Positions 17,950 through 26,666 of a stretch of DNA of 64,000 nucleotides are shown here, in pieces. The stretch covers positions 119,887 to 183,886 of the forward strand of contig CAWGUB010000015.1 of NCBI GenBank assembly GCA_963825575.1, in the 5' to 3' direction. The stretch comes from JAFDBW01 sp963825575 (GTDB lineage Bacteria; Desulfobacterota; Desulfuromonadia; Desulfuromonadales; BM103). The notes under the pieces were generated by a model, which saw only the letters and a program-made list of their open reading frames with translations, had not been told where the DNA came from and searched no databases. How positions within the stretch are numbered: the first letter of the stretch is position 1; each line of letters opens with the position of its first letter. A program made the position numbers and the translations under genes.

Positions 17950-18654
17950 ATGGGCGCAAAGTTACGCATTCTTCTGGCCGATGACTCGATGTTCTTCAGG
18001 GCAATCGAAAGTAAATTTCTGCAAAAGACACCCGTCGAGATACTCGAAGCGCGAAACTGTGCAGAAGTTCATTCCATAATTCGCGACGAGCGACCTGACT
18101 TGATCTATATGAGTTTTACGTTGCCCGATGAAGGTGGTGACGACTGTTGTCGCAAGATAAAGAACGATCCCGCACTCGGGTCCATTCCCATCGTCATGGT
18201 CTGTGACCAGAATGCCGAAAAACAGCCTGAAGCGGCTCAACGAAGCGGTTGTGACGCCTATCTTGTCAAACCACTGGACAGGCATTCTTTTCTGCAGGCA
18301 GGGAGGAGGTTTCTTGAGGGGATTCGAGAGCACCGCCAGCCAAGTTTCTTCCGCTTAACCTTTACTTTTGGCGGTGAAGACTTTGACGGCAAGTGCCTGG
18401 ATCTTTCCAGTGGTGGCATGTTTATCGAAACTCCATCAGATGTCCCTGTCGGCACATTGATTAATATGCAGTTCAAGCTGCCGGACGGACCAGTAGCCTC
18501 AATCATCTGCAGTGGAGAAGTCACCTGGCTGAATCGCAAACCGAAGCCGATGAAAGCACACTATCCGAATGGGTTAGGGGTAAAATTTGTCGGCCTTCCG
18601 GACTCGATACACAAGGCCATCCTGCGTTTTTCCGATAAACAGTCCTCCAGATAA
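17950..18654 (+). CDS. Receiver-like domain fused to PilZ domain, phosphoacceptor missing
   Basis: 234 residues. Residues 5-120 form a CheY-like receiver with the acidic pair D11-D12 (LLADDS) and the conserved lysine K107 (YLVKPLD). However, the expected phosphoacceptor Asp is Ser55 (IYMSFTLP instead of the usual LDxxMP pattern), and the switch Thr/Ser is Cys85. It is therefore probably not phosphorylated in the normal way. Residues about 125-230 match a PilZ c-di-GMP-binding domain, with the D-x-S-x-x-G motif in CLDLSSGGMFIET. The partner is unknown; a role in motility, surface attachment or polysaccharide control is inferred from PilZ alone. Confidence 0.85.
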   Translation: MGAKLRILLADDSMFFRAIESKFLQKTPVEILEARNCAEVHSIIRDERPDLIYMSFTLPDEGGDDCCRKIKNDPALGSIPIVMVCDQNAEKQPEAAQRSGCDAYLVKPLDRHSFLQAGRRFLEGIREHRQPSFFRLTFTFGGEDFDGKCLDLSSGGMFIETPSDVPVGTLINMQFKLPDGPVASIICSGEVTWLNRKPKPMKAHYPNGLGVKFVGLPDSIHKAILRFSDKQSSR

Positions 18655-18703
18655 GATCTTCACCTCTTTGCCGGTGAATCTTGCGCATTTTCAGGGAGCA
18701 GTA

Positions 18704-18886
18704 ATGAAGATTCTGATCAACAGGAATAGATGCCGTGGCTCCGGGGAGTGTCTCAAAGCCTGTCCGCATGGAGCATTACATATCATTGATGGCAAGGCTG
18801 TTGTCGACCATGAAAGATGCGATCTCGACGGCCTGTGTATCCCTGCCTGTCCGCATGATGCAATAGATTTTGTGGCAGAAAGTTAA
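18704..18886 (+). CDS. Small ferredoxin-like protein with atypical cluster ligands
   Basis: 60 residues with two ferredoxin half-motifs: C10-x2-S13-x2-C16-x3-C20-P and C39-x2-D42-x2-C45-x3-C49-P. In a standard 2[4Fe-4S] ferredoxin the second position of each is Cys; here it is Ser and Asp. Asp at this place is known from Pyrococcus furiosus ferredoxin. The start ATG 18704 follows CAGGGAG. It sits 49 bases after the PilZ gene on the same strand. The function is electron transfer by inference. Confidence 0.82.
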   Translation: MKILINRNRCRGSGECLKACPHGALHIIDGKAVVDHERCDLDGLCIPACPHDAIDFVAES

Positions 18887-18908
18887 AGGCGTCTCCAGAT
18901 ACCAGCCC

Positions 18909-20786
18909 CTAGCCCCCAGTCTCCGGTTCTCCAGTATTGATGTCAGCCTCAACGACGAATCGCTTGATCTTTCGCGTCGTCGTTTTAGGAAATTCATCTT
19001 CTCGCAGCGTAAATCGCTTGATTCTCTTGTAGTCCGCCAGGGCTTTGCCTCTATCGAGAATTTCCATCCGGATGATTTCTTCAACATCAGGAAGGCTTAA
19101 AGGGCCACTGTCATTCTCTACAGCGTAGGCGTCAAGGCTGTCCTGACTGGGATATATGAGAGCGTAAACTTCTTCAGAAATATTATCAACTTTATGACCA
19201 TAAACCATTATTTCTTCAATGAAAGGACTGTTTAACATTTCATTTTCAACTTCTTCAGGGTAAACATTTTTTCCATTTGCGGTGACGATCAAGTTCTTGG
19301 CCCGCCCGCAGATTCTCAGGGCTCCATCTTCCTCGATACAACCCAGATCACCGGTGTGATACCAGCCGTCAGTAATCGCCTCATTGGTCGCTTCCTGGTT
19401 GTTGTAATAACCAAGCATGATGTTGGGGCCCTTCGCCCAGATTTCCCCGACTCCCTCTGCATCCGGCTCGTGAATCATGACTTTTATACCAGGCATCGGT
19501 CTGCCGACCGTGCCGAGACGATTGAACGTTGGTGTCTCTACTGCGATAACCGGAGATGTCTCGGTAATGCCGTAACCCTGGTAAACATTCAGCCCAAGTT
19601 CCATGAGTTTCGCTGCGATGATCGGATCGAGCGCTGCACCGCCACTGATGAAAACCGGGTTGCCGCCGAATGCCTCTCTTATTTTCCTGGTTACCAGTGG
19701 CCGCGTCGGTGCAAAAGCGTAGAGCAGTCTTGACAGTTTCCGGCTCTCGACCCGTTTCTCCATTCGATCCGCGAGCAGACGGAACACGGCCGGAACGCCG
19801 AGCAGGAAATTGGGTTTGACTTCGCCGAGGTTGTCGCCCAGTTTACGCAGACTTTCGGCAAAAGAGACTGTGCCGCCCACTGCAAGCGGCAGGATGATTC
19901 CGGCGACTTGTTCGAAAACATGGTTGATTGGCAGGAAGGAGAGGGTATGCATGTCAGGTTTAAGGTCAAAAAGCTCTATGGCAGAGCGAACGTTGCTCGT
20001 GATATTGGCGTGACAGAGCATGGCGCCCTTGGAGCGACCCGTTGTCCCCGAGGTATAAAGGATGACAGCGGGATCGTATGGCTGAACTGTCAACTTGGGC
20101 GGCATCGATGATTTCTGGAAATCATTCAGCGATTCGATGTTTTGAGGAAGCGGGGTCTGGTTGCGATTGCGCAGTAAACGTTTGAAGAAATTCTTCTTTT
20201 CCTGATCATTTCTGGCGGTCGGAGGTGTGACCCTGTCCTGGAAGTCTTCCGCCAGCCTCTCAAAGTTCTGGATGTCGTCCTCGTCTATCTGGTATCTATC
20301 GCTTAAGCGTTGCCACTCGGTGACCAGTTCGGCGAGAGCTTTCTCCGCTCGGGAGGAAAGCTGATTGTCAATCGATGACGCGTGATTTAAAAGGACGATC
20401 TTTTCCAGTGCCGGCAGACTGTCCGCAATGTCGAAAATCATCTCGGTGAATGCCTGCTCGGTGAAAAGAACGCGCGCATCACAGTCGTTCAGGATGTGAC
20501 GTAATTCTCCTTGTTTAAGATCTTTGTCGATCGGCACAGCGATGGCGTTGCTTTTGAGGATGCCAAAGTAGGCCATCACCCAGGTTGGCGAGGATGCCCC
20601 GAGGATGGCGACTCTTTCCCCGTGCTCAATCCCCCATTCAGCAAGCCCGGCCGCTACACGGTCAGAGGTGCTCCAGATCGTTTCATAGCTGTAGTCAGTC
20701 CAGCGTCCTGCCGTTTTGCAACGCAGGGCGGCTTTTTGTGCGTATTTGAAGCTGCTTTCCTGCAGCATATCGATAATCAAAGACAT
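18909..20786 (-). CDS. Long-chain acyl-CoA synthetase / AMP-binding ligase
   Basis: Activates a fatty acid with ATP and transfers it to CoA. The 625 residues include the AMP-binding P-loop YTSGTTGRSKGAMLCH, A5 motif GYGITETSPV, A7 GWYHTGDLG and the C-terminal ICGRAKNLIVTANGKNVYPEEVE. Compared with FadD there is a charged insertion of about 70 residues before the P-loop (residues about 150-225, with KKNFFKRLLRNRNQ). The C-terminal KRFTLREDEFPKTTTRKIKR carries the catalytic lysine region. It is oriented convergently with the ferredoxin gene. Confidence 0.9.
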   Translation of the reverse strand: MSLIIDMLQESSFKYAQKAALRCKTAGRWTDYSYETIWSTSDRVAAGLAEWGIEHGERVAILGASSPTWVMAYFGILKSNAIAVPIDKDLKQGELRHILNDCDARVLFTEQAFTEMIFDIADSLPALEKIVLLNHASSIDNQLSSRAEKALAELVTEWQRLSDRYQIDEDDIQNFERLAEDFQDRVTPPTARNDQEKKNFFKRLLRNRNQTPLPQNIESLNDFQKSSMPPKLTVQPYDPAVILYTSGTTGRSKGAMLCHANITSNVRSAIELFDLKPDMHTLSFLPINHVFEQVAGIILPLAVGGTVSFAESLRKLGDNLGEVKPNFLLGVPAVFRLLADRMEKRVESRKLSRLLYAFAPTRPLVTRKIREAFGGNPVFISGGAALDPIIAAKLMELGLNVYQGYGITETSPVIAVETPTFNRLGTVGRPMPGIKVMIHEPDAEGVGEIWAKGPNIMLGYYNNQEATNEAITDGWYHTGDLGCIEEDGALRICGRAKNLIVTANGKNVYPEEVENEMLNSPFIEEIMVYGHKVDNISEEVYALIYPSQDSLDAYAVENDSGPLSLPDVEEIIRMEILDRGKALADYKRIKRFTLREDEFPKTTTRKIKRFVVEADINTGEPETGG

Positions 20787-20923
20787 GAATTGTCCTCCAC
20801 ATCCAGCATTGGTAGCTTGGCACAGCGACTTTTATCTTAAACATGGGAATTGCTCCAGGCAAGAACAAAGCCGATTCGGCCAGAGCACGTTGGGTTTAAA
20901 AGCACCCTCGTGGCTTTTGATCC

Positions 20924-20952
20924 TTTACAAAACTGCAATATTCCGATATTTT
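20924..20952 (+). promoter_or_regulatory. Predicted sigma-70 promoter for lepA-lepB
   Basis: TTTACA (20924-20929), 17-bp spacer, TATTTT (20947-20952), about 75 bases before the lepA start. A hairpin AAAAGCAC/GTGGCTTTT (one bulge) lies just upstream near 20898-20919. Confidence 0.5.
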
Positions 20953-21027
20953 TCATTGTTGTGAAAAAATCCGTTTGGTCACTTGTCGCATGAAAAGATT
21001 CGCCGTAAGGTATCCGTACTTCAATAT

Positions 21028-22833
21028 ATGAAACAGTCACAGATTCGCAATTTTTCCATCATAGCCCATATTGATCACGGCAAGTCGACCCTGGCAGACC
21101 GTCTCCTCGAGGCGACCGGGGCACTGTCCGATCGTGAAAAGACCGACCAGTACCTTGACAAGATGGACCTGGAACGTGAGCGCGGCATCACGATCAAAGC
21201 TCAGGCTGTACGCCTGGACTACCATGGCAGGGACGGTCGCGACTACATCCTCAACCTGATCGACACCCCCGGCCATGTTGACTTCAGCTACGAAGTCAGC
21301 AGGTCTTTGTCCGCCTGCGAGGGGGCGTTGCTGGTCGTCGATGCCTCTCAGGGAGTTGAAGCCCAGACTCTTGCCAACGTCTATCTGGCGATTGATGAGA
21401 ATCTCGAAGTCTTCCCGGTCTTGAACAAAATCGACCTGCCAAGTGCTGACCCGGAAGGCGTGCGCAAGGAAATCGAAGAGATCATCGGCCTTGATGCGAG
21501 CGATGCAGTACTGGCCAGTGCCAAGGCAGGTATCGGGATCGAAGATATCCTCGAAGCTATTGTACAGAAGATCCCGCCACCGGAAGGCGATCCCAATGCA
21601 CCGCTGAAAGCCCTGATTTTTGATTCCTGGTACGATTCGTACCAGGGAGTCATTGTTTTGATCCGGGTTATGGACGGTACGGTAAAAAAGGGTGACAAGG
21701 TCCGATTCATGGCCAGTCGCAAGGAATATGAAGTCCTCAAGGTCGGCGTGTTCAGCCCGCAACCGGTTGCAGTAAACCAATTGTCGGCAGGTGAGGTCGG
21801 CTTTATCACAGCCAGCATCAAGGTCGTTCATGATGCCAAGGTCGGCGATACAGTTACCCACGTTCGCAATGGCGCAGACCAGGCGCTGCCGGGCTTCAAG
21901 CTAGTCAAACCGATGGTTTTTTCAGGGCTCTACCCGATCGACTCCGGCGATTATGATGACCTGCGTGATGCCATGGAGAAGTTGCGTCTGAATGACAGTT
22001 CCTTCTCGTTCGAACCGGAAAATTCAATGGCGCTGGGATTCGGCTTCCGATGTGGTTTCCTGGGGTTGCTGCACATGGAGATTGTTCAGGAGCGCCTCGA
22101 ACGTGAATTCGGCGTCGACCTGATCACTACGGCGCCAACCGTTGTCTATCGTGTGACCAGTACCAAGGGCGAGACGTTCAATGTTGATAGCGCCAACAAG
22201 CTACCTGATGTCCAGTACATTGAAAAAATGGAGGAACCGTTTATCCTCGCTTCGATTCATGTCCCCAACGAGTTCGTCGGAGCTGTGCTGGCCCTCTGCG
22301 AGGAAAAACGCGGTGTCCAGCGTGAGATCAAATACCTGACCGCCAACCGGGTCATGGTTATCTACGAACTGCCGCTTAACGAAATCGTCCTCGATTTCTA
22401 CGACCGGCTGAAAACCCTGTCGCGCGGGTATGCTTCGCTGGATTACGAGCACCTCGACTATCGGCCGAGTGAGCTGGTCCGACTTAACATCCTTATAAAT
22501 GGTGACCTGGTCGACGCCCTCTCACTGATCGTGCATCGTGAAAAAGCACAATATCGTGGACGTGAACTGGTTTCCAAGATGAAGGAATTTATCCCACGTC
22601 AACAATTTGAGGTGGCGATCCAGGCCGCGATCGGCAACAAGGTGATTGCCCGCGAAACGGTTAAGGCCTTACGTAAAGATGTCACGGCAAAATGCTATGG
22701 CGGCGATATCACTCGTAAGCGCAAACTGCTCGAAAAACAAAAGGAAGGCAAAAAGCGTATGAAACAGGTTGGCAATGTCGAACTGCCTCAGGAAGCCTTC
22801 CTCGCCATACTGAAAGTCAAGGAAAACAAATAA
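21028..22833 (+). CDS. lepA: Elongation factor 4 (LepA)
   Basis: Ribosome-associated translational GTPase. G motifs are IAHIDHGKSTLADRLL (G1), RGITIKAQ (G2), DTPGHVDF (G3) and NKIDLPSADP (G4); the C-terminal LepA-specific domain ends with GGDITRKRKLLEKQKEGKKRM. 601 residues from ATG 21028 (MKQSQIRNFSIIAHIDHG), the usual start; the upstream in-frame codon at 20983 adds 15 non-conserved residues. It overlaps lepB by one base, a common lepA-lepB arrangement. Confidence 0.96.
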   Translation: MKQSQIRNFSIIAHIDHGKSTLADRLLEATGALSDREKTDQYLDKMDLERERGITIKAQAVRLDYHGRDGRDYILNLIDTPGHVDFSYEVSRSLSACEGALLVVDASQGVEAQTLANVYLAIDENLEVFPVLNKIDLPSADPEGVRKEIEEIIGLDASDAVLASAKAGIGIEDILEAIVQKIPPPEGDPNAPLKALIFDSWYDSYQGVIVLIRVMDGTVKKGDKVRFMASRKEYEVLKVGVFSPQPVAVNQLSAGEVGFITASIKVVHDAKVGDTVTHVRNGADQALPGFKLVKPMVFSGLYPIDSGDYDDLRDAMEKLRLNDSSFSFEPENSMALGFGFRCGFLGLLHMEIVQERLEREFGVDLITTAPTVVYRVTSTKGETFNVDSANKLPDVQYIEKMEEPFILASIHVPNEFVGAVLALCEEKRGVQREIKYLTANRVMVIYELPLNEIVLDFYDRLKTLSRGYASLDYEHLDYRPSELVRLNILINGDLVDALSLIVHREKAQYRGRELVSKMKEFIPRQQFEVAIQAAIGNKVIARETVKALRKDVTAKCYGGDITRKRKLLEKQKEGKKRMKQVGNVELPQEAFLAILKVKENK

Positions 22834-23489
22834 TGGGGTTTTTTCGTAAGAAGACTGTCAATAAACCGAAGACTCAGAAAAAATCGCAATTGCGCGATTG
22901 GACCGAAGCGCTGATCGTTGCCGCGATCCTTGCCCTGATCATCCGCACTTTCGTTGTGCAGGCCTTCAAAATACCTTCCGGCTCCATGGAAGACACCCTG
23001 TTGATCGGCGACCATTTGCTGGTCAACAAGTTTATTTACGGCACCCAACTGCCATTCAGCGATGATCCGGTCCTCTCGATTCGCGAACCCGAACGCGGTG
23101 ACATCATCGTTTTTGAGTTTCCAGAAGACAAGGACAAGTCTTATTTCAATCGCCGGGATTTCATCAAGAGGGTGATTGGATTGCCAGGTGACACAGTCGA
23201 GATTCGCAACAAGAGTGTATTTATCAATGGTGAACGTTACATTACACCTGAAGCCGTGTACAAAGATGGCAACCTGACTGCTGGTCCCCGTGACAACATG
23301 CCCCCGATTAAAGTCCCGGAAGGCAATTATTTCGTGATGGGTGACAACCGTGACCGTTCGTATGACAGCCGGTTCTGGAGGTTTGTCGATCGTTCTGCGA
23401 TCAAAGGTCTGGCGTTCATCAAGTACTGGTCCTGGGACAGCGTGGAATTCATGCCTCGTTGGGGCCGTATCGGGCGAACGATCGAGTAA
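22833..23489 (+). CDS. lepB: Signal peptidase I
   Basis: Membrane-anchored serine protease removing signal peptides. It has one N-terminal membrane helix (residues 25-44), catalytic Ser51 in PSGSMEDTLLIGDHL, catalytic Lys112 in RRDFIKRVIGLPGD, and box E GDNRDRSYDSRFWG-like (MGDNRDRSYDSRFW). The 218-residue length is the compact type with a single transmembrane helix. Start ATG overlaps the lepA stop. Confidence 0.95.
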   Translation: MGFFRKKTVNKPKTQKKSQLRDWTEALIVAAILALIIRTFVVQAFKIPSGSMEDTLLIGDHLLVNKFIYGTQLPFSDDPVLSIREPERGDIIVFEFPEDKDKSYFNRRDFIKRVIGLPGDTVEIRNKSVFINGERYITPEAVYKDGNLTAGPRDNMPPIKVPEGNYFVMGDNRDRSYDSRFWRFVDRSAIKGLAFIKYWSWDSVEFMPRWGRIGRTIE

Positions 23490-23578
23490 GTTTGCTTGCT
23501 GTACTCAACGGCCAGAAGTTGGGATCGTGCTCGAATGTCCTGTTTCGATGGAATAAAAAATAAACGCCGAGCTTTTTG

Positions 23579-23607
23579 TTGACTCGTCATATCGGCCTTG
23601 CTATATT
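23579..23607 (+). promoter_or_regulatory. Sigma-70 promoter of the pyrimidine operon
   Basis: TTGACT (23579-23584), 17-bp spacer, TATATT (23602-23607). It precedes a leader of about 155 nt holding a PyrR-type hairpin and a terminator. Confidence 0.75.
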
Positions 23608-23642
23608 GCCAGAAATTCGCAGGTAACCTGTCTCCTTTTAAG

Positions 23643-23660
23643 CTGATCCAGAGAGGTCAG
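23643..23660 (+). promoter_or_regulatory. Predicted PyrR-binding hairpin in the pyr leader
   Basis: The leader contains CTGATCCAGAGAGGTCAG, a small stem (CTGA/TCAG) presenting the loop sequence ATCCAGAGAGG. This matches the PyrR recognition core known from Bacillus pyr leaders (UCCAGAGAGG). It stands 47 bases upstream of an intrinsic terminator and 107 bases before pyrR. Confidence 0.75.
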
Positions 23661-23706
23661 CAAGGGTGGCCAAAGATGTTTGTTGATACACGAAAAACCA
23701 GAACCG

Positions 23707-23740
23707 TACCTTTCTGCACTTTGCGGAGAGGTATTTTTTT
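23707..23740 (+). terminator. Attenuator terminator upstream of pyrR
   Basis: 11-bp stem TACCTTTCTGC/GCGGAGAGGTA (two G-T wobbles) with loop ACTTT, followed by seven T residues. It lies between the promoter and the first gene, as expected of an attenuator that limits read-through into pyrR-pyrB-pyrC-carA-carB. Confidence 0.85.
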
Positions 23741-23766
23741 GTCCTAAATTCGACGGGAGGAAAGAA

Positions 23767-24303
23767 ATGGCCAAGGCGGAGACCGCAATTTTGGACCAGG
23801 CCGGCATAACCCGCGCCGTTACCCGGATTGCTCACGAAATTCTGGAGCACAACAAGGGGTGCAGCAACCTCGCCCTGATCGGCATTCGGTCAGGTGGCGA
23901 CCACCTTGCGAGTCTTCTCAGGGCCCGTATTCGTGATATTGAAGGGATTGACGTGCCGATCGGAGAAGTCGATATCACGATGTACCGTGACGACCTTGCC
24001 GCACGCGGTAATCTGCCGATCGGCAGGACCAGCATCCCGTTCCCTCTCGACGGCAGAGATGTCGTCCTGGTTGACGATGTTCTCTATACCGGCAGGACCA
24101 TCCGCTCGGCGATGGACGCCCTGATGGATTTCGGCCGACCAAGCACAATTCAGTTGGCCGTGTTGATCGACCGTGGTCATCGGGAGTTGCCGATTCGGGC
24201 CGATTACGTCGGTCGCAATGTGCCAACCGCACACGATGAGGAGATTGCCGTTACTTTCAATGAAGATTTGAGCCCGCTGGAAGTTCGGCTGGTCAAGCCA
24301 TAA
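23767..24303 (+). CDS. pyrR: PyrR bifunctional regulator / uracil phosphoribosyltransferase
   Basis: RNA-binding attenuation regulator of pyrimidine genes with uracil phosphoribosyltransferase fold. The PRPP motif is VVLVDDVLYTGRTIRSAMDAL; IGIRSGGDHLA, VDITMYRDDLA and GRNVPTAHDEEIAV are typical of PyrR. ATG 23767 is preceded by GGGAGGAAAG; the in-frame extension to 23680 would run through the attenuator and is rejected. It is the first gene of the operon and likely controls its own leader. Confidence 0.93.
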   Translation: MAKAETAILDQAGITRAVTRIAHEILEHNKGCSNLALIGIRSGGDHLASLLRARIRDIEGIDVPIGEVDITMYRDDLAARGNLPIGRTSIPFPLDGRDVVLVDDVLYTGRTIRSAMDALMDFGRPSTIQLAVLIDRGHRELPIRADYVGRNVPTAHDEEIAVTFNEDLSPLEVRLVKP

Positions 24304-24321
24304 CCATCTGGGAGGATAAGC

Positions 24322-25260
24322 ATGTCTTTCAAGCACAAGCACATTCTCGGCATTGAGCAAATGTCCAAAGGGGATATCGAGATAATTCTCGACACGGCCG
24401 ACGCTTTCAAGGAAATCAACTCCAGGGAGATCAAGAAAGTGCCGACCTTGCGTGGCAAGACGATTATCAACGCTTTCTTTGAGGCCAGTACGCGCACCCG
24501 GCTCTCTTTTGAGATTGCAGGCAAACGTCTGTCGGCTGATACGGTGAATATCTCCGGTTCGACTTCATCCGTGGTCAAGGGCGAGACCCTTGAGGATACT
24601 GCGCGTAACATAGAAGCCATGGCCCCTGATATTATCGTGATCCGTCATGGTCATTCCGGTGCGCCGCACTACCTTGCCGAGCGGGTCGGCTGCTCAATTG
24701 TCAACGCCGGTGACGGCGCCCACGAGCACCCCAGCCAGGCATTGCTCGACGTGATGACTATGCGCGAGCATAAGGGCAGTATAGAAGGACTTGAAGTGGC
24801 CATCATCGGTGATATTACACACAGTCGCGTTGTGCGCTCAAATATATACTGCTTGTCAAAAATGGGTGCCAAGGTGCGTCTGTGTGGACCGGGAACCATG
24901 TTGCCGCCCGGGATCGAAAAACTTGGTAACGTCAAAGTTTATACTGACATGCAGGATGCCATTAAAGGTGTTGATGTGGTCATGATGCTGCGTATCCAGA
25001 TGGAGCGGCAAAGTAACATCATGTTGCCGAGTCTGCGTGAATATGCACGCTTCTATGGACTGAACCCAACCAACATCAAGTTCGCCAAGTCGGATGCCAT
25101 AGTTATGCATCCAGGGCCGATGAACCGTGGTGTTGAAATTTCATCGGTCGTTGCAGATGGTGTACAGAATGTCATTCTCGATCAGGTTGAGAACGGAGTC
25201 GCGGTACGCATGGCGCTGCTCTACCTGGTCAGCGGCGTTGAATCGATGCAAACTTCTTGA
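24322..25260 (+). CDS. pyrB: Aspartate carbamoyltransferase catalytic subunit
   Basis: Second step of de novo pyrimidine synthesis, condensing carbamoyl phosphate and aspartate. Signature FFEASTRTRLSFE binds carbamoyl phosphate; DGAHEHPSQALLD, IIGDITHSRVVRSN and MHPGPMNRGVE follow. 312 residues. It starts 18 bases after pyrR with GGGAGGA upstream. No pyrI regulatory subunit is present, consistent with a PyrB of the unregulated or PyrC-associated type. Confidence 0.96.
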   Translation: MSFKHKHILGIEQMSKGDIEIILDTADAFKEINSREIKKVPTLRGKTIINAFFEASTRTRLSFEIAGKRLSADTVNISGSTSSVVKGETLEDTARNIEAMAPDIIVIRHGHSGAPHYLAERVGCSIVNAGDGAHEHPSQALLDVMTMREHKGSIEGLEVAIIGDITHSRVVRSNIYCLSKMGAKVRLCGPGTMLPPGIEKLGNVKVYTDMQDAIKGVDVVMMLRIQMERQSNIMLPSLREYARFYGLNPTNIKFAKSDAIVMHPGPMNRGVEISSVVADGVQNVILDQVENGVAVRMALLYLVSGVESMQTS

Positions 25261-25288
25261 ACTGCTAGATAAAGGATAAGGTGAAATC

Positions 25289-26563
25289 ATGGCGAAAATA
25301 TTAATTAAAGGTGGCCGGGTGATTAGTCCCGCTCAAAAGCTTGACGATATCTGTGATGTCCTTATTGAAAAGGGCAAGGTAACTGCCATCGGCAAGGATC
25401 TCGAAGCACAAGGTGCTGAGGTTATCGATGCTGACGGCAAGATTGTGACTCCCGGCCTGGTTGACATTCATGTTCATCTACGTGACCCCGGTCTTGAATA
25501 TAAGGAGGACATTGCTTCAGGCACTTTATCAGCGGTGACAGGTGGTTTTACCTCAATTGCCTGCATGCCGAATACCAAACCCGTCAACGATAACCAGTCA
25601 GTCACCAACTATATTCTCAATAAGGCCAAGCAAGAAGGTCACTGTCGGGTGTTCCCGATTGCCAGTATCACCAAGGGCCTTCAAGGTGAGTCGATGACTG
25701 AAATGGGAGAGCTCAAGGGTTTGGGTGTCTACGGCGTTTCCGACGACGGCAAGCCGGTCAGCAATGCGCAATTAATGCGCCGGGCCATGGAATATGCCAA
25801 ACCGTTTGGCATAACGATTGTCACGCACGCCGAAGACCTTGAGCTGGTTGGCTCCGGTGTGATGAACGAGGGCCCAATTTCTACCGAACTTGGCCTGAAA
25901 GGCATTCCCTGGGTGGCTGAAGATGCGGCGACGGCAAAAGAGGTAATGCTTGCTGAATTTACCGGCGCACACCTGCATGTGGCTCATGTCTCCACAAAGG
26001 GCTCGATTGAAATTGTACGTCAGGCGAAGAAACGTGGCGTAGACGTGACCTGCGAAGTGGCACCACATCACTTCACCCTGACTGATGAAGCCGTCCGCGG
26101 TTATAACACCAACGCCAAAATGAACCCGCCGCTGCGTAGCGCTGAAGATCGAGAAGCCGTACGCCAAGGGATTGCAGATGGAACTGTTGATGCGATTGCC
26201 ACGGATCATGCGCCACATCACATCGATGAAAAGAATGTTGAATTCAGCATTGCGATGAATGGCATTGTTGGCCTGGAGACGGCTCTGCCACTCTCGCTGA
26301 AGCTGGTTGAAGATGGTCTTATCGACCTGCCGAAAGCCGTCGCTTTGTTAACATGTGGTCCGGCTGCGGCCCTCGGAATACCCGTAGGCCAGCTCGAAGA
26401 AGGTGGTGTTGCTGACATCACCGTGTTCGATCCTGAGCTGGAATGGACCGTCGACGCACAGCAGCTGGCCAGCAAAAGCAAAAACACCCCATTCGACGGC
26501 TGGAAAATGAGGGGTGCAGCCACCTGCACCATCGTTGGCGGGAAGATCGCGTACCGGAGATAA
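25289..26563 (+). CDS. pyrC: Dihydroorotase
   Basis: Zinc amidohydrolase closing carbamoyl aspartate to dihydroorotate (type I, 424 residues). Metal ligands are in VDIHVHLRDPG (HxH), HAED, VAHVST and ATDHAPHH; the NxKxNPPLR motif (NAKMNPPLRS) binds substrate. It follows pyrB by 28 bases. Confidence 0.95.
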   Translation: MAKILIKGGRVISPAQKLDDICDVLIEKGKVTAIGKDLEAQGAEVIDADGKIVTPGLVDIHVHLRDPGLEYKEDIASGTLSAVTGGFTSIACMPNTKPVNDNQSVTNYILNKAKQEGHCRVFPIASITKGLQGESMTEMGELKGLGVYGVSDDGKPVSNAQLMRRAMEYAKPFGITIVTHAEDLELVGSGVMNEGPISTELGLKGIPWVAEDAATAKEVMLAEFTGAHLHVAHVSTKGSIEIVRQAKKRGVDVTCEVAPHHFTLTDEAVRGYNTNAKMNPPLRSAEDREAVRQGIADGTVDAIATDHAPHHIDEKNVEFSIAMNGIVGLETALPLSLKLVEDGLIDLPKAVALLTCGPAAALGIPVGQLEEGGVADITVFDPELEWTVDAQQLASKSKNTPFDGWKMRGAATCTIVGGKIAYRR

Positions 26564-26666
26564 AGTCAGGAAATACATGGGTATCCAGTATTCAGAAATC
26601 AGAAGTAATGAATGTGGAATATGCTGGATACCTGGTTCTGGATACTGAATCCCAAGGAGCTTATTT

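Noticed and set aside
26575..26660. GTATCCAG/CTGGATAC repeats before carA as an operator or riboswitch
   Set aside because: Imperfect direct and inverted copies are visible but match no regulatory motif I know and have no terminator or anti-Shine-Dalgarno logic.
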